From: Butyricicoccus sp.
Lineage (GTDB): Bacteria > Bacillota > Clostridia > Oscillospirales > Butyricicoccaceae
DNA: 64,000 nt
Direction of reading: 5' to 3'
Assembly: GCA_020025755.1 (NCBI GenBank)
Contig: JAHHRO010000004.1
Coordinates: 1-64,000 of the forward strand
Part shown: positions 54,393 through 61,940 of the stretch, in pieces
Numbering within the stretch: position 1 is the stretch's first letter
Layout of the letters: every line of letters starts with the position of its first letter
Notes under the pieces: model-generated
The model's input: the letters and a program-made list of their open reading frames with translations, nothing else
Database searches by the model: none
What the model was told of the DNA's origin: nothing
Position numbers and translations under genes: made by a program

Positions 54393-55049
54393 TTACTTGA
54401 TCTGCATTAGATTTTTTACAACATCCATGACTTTTTCGCAGGAATTGGCTTGTTCTGTAATGGGAGAAAAGTTTCGATACATTGGAGAACTATCTGGATT
54501 TTTCATCAGGGACAGTTCTGATCTCCACGAAAGCAGAGTAGAGTGCCACCCGTTCAAATACTGAAAAGGATCTCCGGACCAATCGCTATCTGACAAATAT
54601 TGATTTACAGACCAATGCTCGATCCCTGAGATCCTCTGTCTGTTGTCATTTCGCAGTTCGCTGGAAAGTGGAGGGTTTGCATATTGGGAAAAACTACCAT
54701 CTGGATTGAATGCCCCTAATGGAACCATTTGAAGTTCCCCTCTTGTATAGAAATAATCTTCCTCACTGATTGCACCCAACTTTTCGAGTTCTCCGCAAAA
54801 AGCAGACCACTCTTTTATAGCAATATCGTGTTTTCCGCTTTTCATGCGCTCCAGAACATTCTTGGCAGCAGGGGAAAGCTGGTCGTAGACCTTTTTCAGG
54901 TCGGGTGTATTCGACACGGTGACAGTATCGGTTTTTGCTTGTTTCATTGCATCTAAAAACGATACGGAGGACTGCGATTTTTGGGACGATGCAGATGGAT
55001 GATATGAGAGTTTTTCAGACTGTATTCTACTGGTCATATTGATATGCAT
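54393..55049 (-). CDS. Hypothetical soluble protein behind a sigma-D-like -10 element
   Basis: A 218-residue protein without signal peptide or membrane segment. The first 45 residues are Ser/Gln-rich and probably disordered; residues 50-120 are helical (DQLSPAAKNVLERMKSG), then a Trp/Tyr-rich segment around YLSDSDWSGDPFQYLNGWH. The ATG follows AGGAGG on the minus strand. Upstream, GCCGATAT (55118-55125) equals the -10 of flagellar sigma-D promoters, though TAAA is not at the usual distance. Function unknown. Confidence 0.72.
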   Translation of the reverse strand: MHINMTSRIQSEKLSYHPSASSQKSQSSVSFLDAMKQAKTDTVTVSNTPDLKKVYDQLSPAAKNVLERMKSGKHDIAIKEWSAFCGELEKLGAISEEDYFYTRGELQMVPLGAFNPDGSFSQYANPPLSSELRNDNRQRISGIEHWSVNQYLSDSDWSGDPFQYLNGWHSTLLSWRSELSLMKNPDSSPMYRNFSPITEQANSCEKVMDVVKNLMQIK

Positions 55050-55269
55050 GGTTCATACCTCCTGGAAGAAATGTTTTGAAAGTTATTTGTGCCCTGTGAC
55101 AAATGTACTTTTGATATATATCGGCACAGGATTTGAAAAAATAAGTGTATTTTTATGATGGAAAATATTTGTAAATCAAACATATTTGTGCAGATAAGAG
55201 TGCCTGTATTCTATAAAAAGGATCAGAGATAAAACCATGTGAGAAATTATAGATATTAAATGAGATGAT

Positions 55270-55301
55270 AAAAGCGACGCAAGGTTTCTTGCGTCGCTTT
55301 T
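55270..55301. terminator. Terminator of the NCS2 permease gene
   Basis: AAAAGCGACGCAAG (55270-55283) pairs perfectly with 55288-55301 around GTTT, flanked by A- and T-runs. The 55050-55269 stretch is otherwise AT-rich without a gene. Confidence 0.9.
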
Positions 55302-55317
55302 GTGATTGATGAGGGGA

Positions 55318-56637
55318 TCATTTACTTTCCTTTGGAAGTGTCAGATTGAGCACGATCGCAACAAGGGTGGCAAGTACGACCGGAGAGGAACCAAATACAG
55401 TCGTGACCCATGCAGGGAAGCCGCCAAGTGCGCCCTGCACCTGTGTGATGCCAGTACCGATCGCGACCGCGAGACCTACAACTGCGCTCGAACGCATGGA
55501 AAAGCCGTCCGAGGTAATCATGCGGATACCGGTCATGGTAATGGTTGCGAATACGGAGATGGTTGCACCACCGATGACGCTCTGCGGGATGGTGGTCAGG
55601 ATGGACGCAAACTTCGGGACAAAGCCTGCGACTGCAAGAACGATCGCGGCGAATGCAAATACAGCGCGGTTGATGACACGGTTGATGGTGACGATGCCGA
55701 CATTCTGGCTGTAGGAGGCAGTCGGCAGGCCGCCGAACAAAGCACCCACGATGCTCATAACACCTTGACCGATGATGCCGCCGGACAGCTCCTTATCGGT
55801 CGGCATACGATCCATGCCGCCCATGGTGGTGGAGCTGAGGTCGCCGATGGTCTGTACGGCATTGACGAGATAGACGATGGCAAGCGAGATGCACGCGCTG
55901 ATCTCAAACTTGAGACCGAAGTGCATGGGCTGGGGCAGGTTGAACCAGCCAGCCGATCCAATAGCGGAAAAGTCTACCATACCCAGTGCAAACGCCACGA
56001 TGTAACCCACGATCATGCCAAAGAGGATCGCACCCAGCTTGAGCACGCCCTTGCAGAAGTGGCTCAGGACGGTGACGACGACCAGTGTAATGACTGCAAC
56101 GAGCCAGTTTTTCGGGGAGCCGAAGCCCTCTGAGCCAACACCGCCAGCCATATACTTGATGGCTGTGGGGTAAAGAGATAGACCGATGGTAAAGATAACC
56201 GTACCGGTCACGAGCGGCGGAAAGAGTACACGGATCTGCTTGACAAAGATACCGAACAGGATGGCAACGAGTCCGCCCACGATCTCTGCGCCGAGAATGG
56301 TTGGCAGATCGAACTGGCCGCCGATGGCAAGCAGGGTGGGTACATAGGCAAAGCTGATGCCCATAATCACGGGCAGGCGAGAGCCGATGCGCCCCCAAAT
56401 GGGGAACAGCTGTAAAAGCGTTGCAAGAGCCGTGACCAGAAGGGAGACCTGAATCAGCAGGGTGCGATCTGCGCCCTGAATGTTACAGGTGTTGGCAACC
56501 AGAATGGAGGGGGTGACGATGCCGACAATCGCGGCGACCACATGCTGAAGACCGAGTGGAACGAGCTGGTTTGCGGTGGGGATACCCTCGTACCGAAAAA
56601 CAGCATCAGAGTTGGATGGGGCAGTTTTGTTCATCAT
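55318..56637 (-). CDS. NCS2 nucleobase:cation symporter (xanthine/uracil permease)
   Basis: A 439-residue membrane protein with about 13-14 segments of the NCS2 family. ASYSQNVGIV (about residues 313-322) is the QN/T-type substrate motif. Xanthine or uric acid permeases fit better than UraA by overall pattern, but substrate is uncertain. The start follows AAGAGGTTGTC on the minus strand. No purine riboswitch is seen in its 70-base leader. Confidence 0.87.
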   Translation of the reverse strand: MMNKTAPSNSDAVFRYEGIPTANQLVPLGLQHVVAAIVGIVTPSILVANTCNIQGADRTLLIQVSLLVTALATLLQLFPIWGRIGSRLPVIMGISFAYVPTLLAIGGQFDLPTILGAEIVGGLVAILFGIFVKQIRVLFPPLVTGTVIFTIGLSLYPTAIKYMAGGVGSEGFGSPKNWLVAVITLVVVTVLSHFCKGVLKLGAILFGMIVGYIVAFALGMVDFSAIGSAGWFNLPQPMHFGLKFEISACISLAIVYLVNAVQTIGDLSSTTMGGMDRMPTDKELSGGIIGQGVMSIVGALFGGLPTASYSQNVGIVTINRVINRAVFAFAAIVLAVAGFVPKFASILTTIPQSVIGGATISVFATITMTGIRMITSDGFSMRSSAVVGLAVAIGTGITQVQGALGGFPAWVTTVFGSSPVVLATLVAIVLNLTLPKESK

Positions 56638-56702
56638 GACAACCTCTTATTTTCTTTATTCTGAGCAAAAAAATATTTTTCGCACCAGTTTGGGATATCT
56701 TA

Positions 56703-56731
56703 AATATACAAGAAAGCAGGCGAAGTTGCAA
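56703..56731 (-). promoter_or_regulatory. Candidate promoter of the NCS2 permease
   Basis: On the minus strand TTGCAA (56726-56731) and TATATT (56703-56708) have a 17-base spacer. The rest of the 322-base gap to the Sel1 gene holds only the divergent promoter at 56885-56913. Confidence 0.65.
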
Positions 56732-56884
56732 GAAAAACTATAAATACAGCAAAAATTTAGCTGACCGCAATTTATGTACTTTGTCCATGGACATCAAAAG
56801 GGACATCATGCAGAGGGAGAAAGTCGGCTGACAGGAAAGCATACCGATAAGATTTAGGATTCTGAAAAAAACGACGCACTTTTC

Positions 56885-56913
56885 TTGTGAAAGAGTCCGT
56901 ATTGTGGTAAAAT
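56885..56913 (+). promoter_or_regulatory. Candidate promoter of the Sel1-repeat gene
   Basis: TTGTGA at 56885-56890 and TAAAAT at 56908-56913 with a 17-base spacer, 46 bases before the start codon. Confidence 0.65.
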
Positions 56914-56959
56914 GATAAACAGAAGCGGACTCGGATACCGCTGTGAGGAGGACAAAAAG

Positions 56960-59665
56960 ATGATATGGCCCTTTGGGAATTCTGAAGAGAGAAAACAAAA
57001 GAAACGCGAAAAACAGGCAAGAATGCTGTTTGAAGATGCAGTGGATGCGATCCATGCACAGGACTACGAAAAAGCACTGGATCTGCTGGAGCATGCAAAA
57101 GAACTGGGACATGCGGAGGCAGAGGCAAAGATCACGGAGATCCATGCCATGTTCGATCCGGTGGAGGAACAGGAAGAAGGATCCGCGCCGGTACAGTCTA
57201 CCCTGACCATTCCGGAAGAAGAAGCAAATGCACTCTATGAAAAAGGTATGGCAGCACGCGAAAACGGTGACTACAGCACAGCCTTGGAGGCGTTCGGTGA
57301 GGCGGCAAAGGGTGGAATGCCTGCCGCGATCTTTGAATTTGGTCAGATGTTTTTTGCAGGCAAGGGTGTGGAACGCTCCCTGCAGCGCAGCTTTGACTGT
57401 GCACTTGCGGCGGCAAAGTTGGGATATCCGCGCGCGATGCTGTTCATTGCAACGCTGTATATCAAGGGACTGGGCTTTGCGGTCAACGGTGAAAAGGCGG
57501 CAGAGTGGCTGCAAAAGGCAGCCGATCTGGGCGATGCCTCCGCACAGTTTAACCTTGCACTGATGTACAGCAAGGGCGATCTGATCGCGCGTGACTTCGA
57601 CAAGGCTCTGCCGCTGGCTAAGGCAGCTGCCGAACAGGGACATGATAAGGCACAGCAGCTGATCGATAACCTAAAGGAAAGCGAACGCGACGAGTGGATG
57701 CGTCAAGGTGTCGAGTGTTACAAAAAGGGCGATTTCCAGAACGCGGCATTCCTGTTCCGTCAGTCGGCGGGATCAGGCTCGGCAGCAGCGGCATTCAATC
57801 TCGGTCTGTGCTATGAAAATGGTGAGGGTGTCCGGCAGGATTACCAGAAAGCACTGCGCTGGTATACCAAGGGCGCAGAACTGGGACATCCGCGTGCGCA
57901 GTGCTCCGCCGGTGTGCTGTGTGAAAATGGTGGAGAAGGCGAATTTGAGCCGCGCCCAGAGGAGGCATTCCAGTGGTATCTGAAGGCTGCTGAGCAGGGC
58001 AATGCACGCGCGCAGGTGCTGCTCGCGTCGGCATATCGCCGCGGCTTTGGCTGCGAGCAGGATCCCGTGGCAGCAGTGCAGTGGTACACGAGAGCGGCAG
58101 AACAGAACTATGCGCAAGCGCAGTATGAGCTGGGTTTGTGGTATCTGGAACGCGCACGCGATCTCAATGCGGAAATGCAGTCGGAGATGCTGAGCCGCGC
58201 ACGTCAGTGGCTGGAAAAGGCAGCCGATCAGGGCGTTGAAAAGGCGCGTAAGGTACTTGCAGAACTCATCCGCATGCAGGGCAACGGAAAAGAAAACTTT
58301 GTCGAGGCGGTGGAAGCATACAAGGCAGGCGATCACGAAAAGGCGCGTGAACTCTATGCACAGTGTGCAGAGGAAGGTGTTGCTGAGGCGACTGCGGCAC
58401 TGGGACAATATTACGAGAAGGGTGAGGGCGGTGTAGCCATCGATCCGCACAAGGCATTCGAGTGGTACCTGAAGGCGGCAGAGCAGGGAAGTGCCCGTGC
58501 GCTCCTGTTCCTTGGCATGGCGAGTGAGACCGGTATTGGTACAGAAAAGGATCTGCCAAAGGCGATCACCTATTATGAGAAGGCAGCTGAAGCAGGCAAT
58601 GCACGCGCAATGATCCTGCTGGGCGTTGCCTATGAGGAAGGCAAGACGGTCGAAAAAAATATGGAGACCGCGATGCTCTGGTATCGCAAGGCGTATGAGC
58701 AGGGCGAAGAACAGGGCGCATTGTATCTGGGCATGGCATACCGCGATGCAGAGGGCGAGCAGAACGATCTGGACAAGGCAGAAGAACTGCTCAAACCGCT
58801 TGCAGAGCACAAGAACCCCAATGCCCTGCGCGAAATGGCACTGCTTTACTGGAAGCGTACACAGGGACTGCGTGATCCGAAGGAGATCGTCGGTCTGCTG
58901 GAGCAGGCATGCGATTGGGCACAGAAGGCACTGGATGCCGGAGACCGTCGTGCAGAGCCGCTGCTCAAAACATTGGAGACCCGTCGGGACACGGTACGCG
59001 GTGCAACGCCGGAAGGACTGCTGTTCAGCGGTATGCGCCTTTTGGATGGCAATGGCATCGAGCAGGATGAGAAGGCTGGACTGCACATGCTGGAGATCGC
59101 AGCAAACAGCGGAAACGGCACAGCGGCAGGCATATTGGGTCTTTGTTATGCAAAGGGTGACCATGTGGAGCGCAACGATGAGCAGGCACGCCGCTGGTTT
59201 ACCTGTGGTGCTGAGGGGAACAATGCGGAATCCATGATGAACCTTGCATATATGTGCCTCAATGGCATTGGTGGTTCGGCAGATGCAAAGCAGGCGGTAG
59301 CATTGTACGAAAAGGCGGCAGAGATCGGATTTGCACCAGCTGGTTTCCATCTGGCAGAGATGTATCATGAGGGTCAGGGCGTAGAAAAGGATATGGCCAA
59401 GGAATTTGCTTGGGCACTGCGCTCGGCTGAGGCTGGACATGTACCGGCACAGTATCATGTTGGTGCGCTCTACTGGAATGGTGACGGTGTTGCCCGTAAT
59501 ATGGTAGAGGCGAAAAGCTGGATGACCAAGGCAGCTGAAAATGGTTCAGAGCCTGCCAAGAAGATGCTTGAAAAGCTGGCAAAGCTGGAGGAAGAACTGG
59601 CAAAGCGTCAGCAAGAGGAGCAATCGGATGACACCACAGCAACCGTTTCTCCAGAAAATGTATGA
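56960..59665 (+). CDS. Large Sel1-like (SLR) repeat protein
   Basis: A 901-residue protein made almost wholly of Sel1-like repeats of about 36 residues (typical unit A-x-x-x-L-G-x-x-Y-x-x-G-x-G-V). It starts with a charged helix (EERKQKKREKQARMLFEDAV) and has no signal peptide, so it should be cytoplasmic. Its C-terminus is Glu/Gln-rich. Such proteins are scaffolds; no partner is suggested by the context. The ATG at 56960 follows GAGGAGG; an upstream in-frame start lacks a site. Confidence 0.87.
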   Translation: MIWPFGNSEERKQKKREKQARMLFEDAVDAIHAQDYEKALDLLEHAKELGHAEAEAKITEIHAMFDPVEEQEEGSAPVQSTLTIPEEEANALYEKGMAARENGDYSTALEAFGEAAKGGMPAAIFEFGQMFFAGKGVERSLQRSFDCALAAAKLGYPRAMLFIATLYIKGLGFAVNGEKAAEWLQKAADLGDASAQFNLALMYSKGDLIARDFDKALPLAKAAAEQGHDKAQQLIDNLKESERDEWMRQGVECYKKGDFQNAAFLFRQSAGSGSAAAAFNLGLCYENGEGVRQDYQKALRWYTKGAELGHPRAQCSAGVLCENGGEGEFEPRPEEAFQWYLKAAEQGNARAQVLLASAYRRGFGCEQDPVAAVQWYTRAAEQNYAQAQYELGLWYLERARDLNAEMQSEMLSRARQWLEKAADQGVEKARKVLAELIRMQGNGKENFVEAVEAYKAGDHEKARELYAQCAEEGVAEATAALGQYYEKGEGGVAIDPHKAFEWYLKAAEQGSARALLFLGMASETGIGTEKDLPKAITYYEKAAEAGNARAMILLGVAYEEGKTVEKNMETAMLWYRKAYEQGEEQGALYLGMAYRDAEGEQNDLDKAEELLKPLAEHKNPNALREMALLYWKRTQGLRDPKEIVGLLEQACDWAQKALDAGDRRAEPLLKTLETRRDTVRGATPEGLLFSGMRLLDGNGIEQDEKAGLHMLEIAANSGNGTAAGILGLCYAKGDHVERNDEQARRWFTCGAEGNNAESMMNLAYMCLNGIGGSADAKQAVALYEKAAEIGFAPAGFHLAEMYHEGQGVEKDMAKEFAWALRSAEAGHVPAQYHVGALYWNGDGVARNMVEAKSWMTKAAENGSEPAKKMLEKLAKLEEELAKRQQEEQSDDTTATVSPENV

Positions 59666-59703
59666 TAAAAAATCCGCGCAAACGGGCGGATTTCAGACTG
59701 TAG

Positions 59704-59741
59704 ACAAACCCCATTCTAGCGTAGGTCAGAATGGGGTTTGT
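59704..59741. terminator. Strong hairpin at the end of the Sel1 gene or at the edge of an IS remnant
   Basis: ACAAACCCCATTCT (59704-59717) pairs perfectly with 59728-59741. There is no clear T-run. It borders the decayed transposase and may be part of the IS end. Confidence 0.6.
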
Positions 59742-59744
59742 GCA

Positions 59745-60250
59745 TTTCAAGACATCAAAAACAGGATTCCAAAAACTGAAAATGGATGCCTGGTGCTTTT
59801 GCGTCTCTCCACCATGACGATTTCATTTCCATACGGCCAGCTTTTTCAGATTCATGGCAGAAAATTTAAGCCTCACCCAGTTTGTTACCTGAGTGAGGCC
59901 GCTGTTGTTTCGTGCTCGTGGTAATATTTGCAGATTTCTTCATAAAGGCTGTCAAAGGCTGCACGGTCATGGACATTGCCGGCAGTCGCATCTACCGCAA
60001 GGATAAAGTTGTTTTTGTCACAGGCGGTATGTGCTTCATACGCAAAGCATTTCTTATGTTCTCCCTTATGGAAAACATACTCAACGGTTGTCTGTGTAAA
60101 GCGATGCTTGAATGGGATATCAGTGAGAGGAGAACAGCTGAAATGCCTCAAGATTATTGTAGTTCCTGCCGTGGCTCCATGCAGGCAGATGGCAAGAACG
60201 CAGTTCATATTCTGGATCTGCGAAAGCAGTACAAACGAAAACACTGACAG
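59745..60250 (-). pseudogene. Decayed IS1182-like transposase
   Basis: Read on the minus strand, one segment (about 60090 to 59885) encodes FHKGEHKKCFAYEAHTACDK and NFILAVDATAGNVHD, typical of the IS1182-family DDE domain, and ends in a stop. In another frame further on, RLKFSAMNLKKLAVWK (about 59880-59823) is the usual C-terminus, followed by an in-frame TGA and a transposase-like tail. The part between, about 100 residues in intact enzymes, is missing. No start or intact inverted repeats were found. Confidence 0.75.
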
Positions 60251-60294
60251 ATTGATTTCACAATTCGAGCGGGATTTGGCAGGTTTCCGCTGCT

Positions 60295-61839
60295 TCAGGA
60301 AGGTCTGGAAGAAGCGAATAGTTTTTGATTCCACCATGCAAGCACCATATCTTTGGATACCGTTTTCTCAATATCATCCGGAATCACATTGGTGCTGGAT
60401 ACATCTGTCAGCTTTGACCCATTGGCATCTCCTGTAAAGGTGAGGGCATAAGACAAAGTTGGAGTTGGCCCACTATACCATTGTGCATTTGCACAAGCGA
60501 TCACCTGATTTCCTGATACAGATATGACTTCGCTCAGACGGACAGGAACGCTTGTTTTGACAGCAAGGGCAGTGCTGGTTTGTTTTCCGTCCCATTTTTG
60601 TACGGTTGCGCCACCCTGCATCAGAATATTGTCTTCCAAAACATCAGGATCTCTCGGGATAAAATATAGAGCCGATCCAAACGGTTTCATCCAGTGGTTT
60701 GGCTTTGGGGAAATGAGCTGCACATCGCCTTTTGCAGAGATTGATACGATCCCATAGCTGCCGCCGAAGTATGTCTGATCCTGTGCAGTCACAGTAGATA
60801 ACGCTGCTTCCTGATGCCACTGGAATGGTTCGCCTAATTTTTGCAGCTGTGCATCTTTGGACCAAACATAGAGATTGGCTGTTTTGCCATCTGCATTTAC
60901 AAGGCAAAGCAGAGCTTTTCCAGCATAATTGCCATATACAGCAGCAAAATAGTCTGTCATTCCGTTGGTGTTTGTATATGGTGTTAATTCTAAAAGTTCT
61001 GTCGCATTCAGTGTTGATGGGTCAAGATAATAAAACTTCTCTTTTTTGTTTGCAAATATGCCAGCAGAACCACCCTCTGTGTAAACGCTGGAAAAATGCA
61101 GCTTACTTTGTGCAGCAACTTTTCCATTGACCAATCGACGTGCGACATAACCATCTCCATTCCACAGCGCGTCCCAAGAAGACCCTTTCAAAGACTGTGA
61201 TGCAGACGGCGGAGGGGTCTGCGCTTGCAGCTCTGCCTGTTCAAACGCTGTTTTGACAGTGGCCCATGTGTTCGCATCAATCGCACTATGTTCGATGAGT
61301 TTATCTGCAAGCGTCTGCGTCTGATTTGCCATTGGGTCATAGAGCGTGCCCATAGAAAGCGCGACTGCCTGTCCGCGCGTGATCTTTTTATTTGCCTCAC
61401 GTTTATAACTTTCCGCGGATAAACGTGTCTTTCCAGCTGCAACCTCCGCGTCCGTATATCCTGCCGCGCGTCCGGTAAACCACGCATACTGCTTGAATTG
61501 CATGGCGGCATTGGGGTCATATTTTGTTTTGCCTGTGCCGTTGGTCAGCTTGTTTTCGTACAGCCAGCCAACATAGGGCTTTGCCCAGTGGGGGAGATCA
61601 GTAAAGGGTGTTTGATAGCTGCCTTGTAAGGCTTCCTGCTCTCCGCCCAGCAGCCTTGTAAGCATGACTGCACCCTCTGCGCGTGTCATGGTGCGATCCA
61701 GTTCATATCCCTGTTCCGTGCCGTGAAAAAGTCCAAGTTCATCTAAAAACGCTGCACTCTTTTTTTGAATTTCACTTGCGGCAGATGCCGTGCCGGTTAT
61801 CAGGCAGGCGGCACACAATACACATAATATTTTTTTCAC
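60295..61839 (-). CDS. SLH-domain surface protein
   Basis: A 514-residue secreted protein. A signal peptide (MKKILCVLCAACLITGTASA) is followed by SLH-type repeats over residues 20-200 (for example RTMTRAEGAVMLTRLL and KKITRGQAVALSMG), then a beta-rich region to the C-terminus with no named domain. SLH domains bind pyruvylated wall polymer. The start follows GGAGGAATC on the minus strand. The transposase remnant begins within 50 bases of its stop, so the C-terminus may have been changed by insertion. Confidence 0.85.
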   Translation of the reverse strand: MKKILCVLCAACLITGTASAASEIQKKSAAFLDELGLFHGTEQGYELDRTMTRAEGAVMLTRLLGGEQEALQGSYQTPFTDLPHWAKPYVGWLYENKLTNGTGKTKYDPNAAMQFKQYAWFTGRAAGYTDAEVAAGKTRLSAESYKREANKKITRGQAVALSMGTLYDPMANQTQTLADKLIEHSAIDANTWATVKTAFEQAELQAQTPPPSASQSLKGSSWDALWNGDGYVARRLVNGKVAAQSKLHFSSVYTEGGSAGIFANKKEKFYYLDPSTLNATELLELTPYTNTNGMTDYFAAVYGNYAGKALLCLVNADGKTANLYVWSKDAQLQKLGEPFQWHQEAALSTVTAQDQTYFGGSYGIVSISAKGDVQLISPKPNHWMKPFGSALYFIPRDPDVLEDNILMQGGATVQKWDGKQTSTALAVKTSVPVRLSEVISVSGNQVIACANAQWYSGPTPTLSYALTFTGDANGSKLTDVSSTNVIPDDIEKTVSKDMVLAWWNQKLFASSRPS

Positions 61840-61940
61840 TGTCGATTCCTCCTTGCTGCTGTATGGATTTGATGGCTTTATGCCTCCGTTGGACGTTTTG
61901 GGTTGATCATCACAGTATGTAAATCGTATATTCAGGCATC

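Noticed and set aside
55306..56133. 275-codon plus-strand frame
   Set aside because: Antisense to the NCS2 permease and made of charged low-complexity sequence.
56638..56703. Purine riboswitch before the NCS2 permease
   Set aside because: The short leader lacks the conserved loops and any terminator.
57773..59458. 561-codon open frame on the minus strand
   Set aside because: Antisense to the Sel1-repeat gene, without start signals or known domains.
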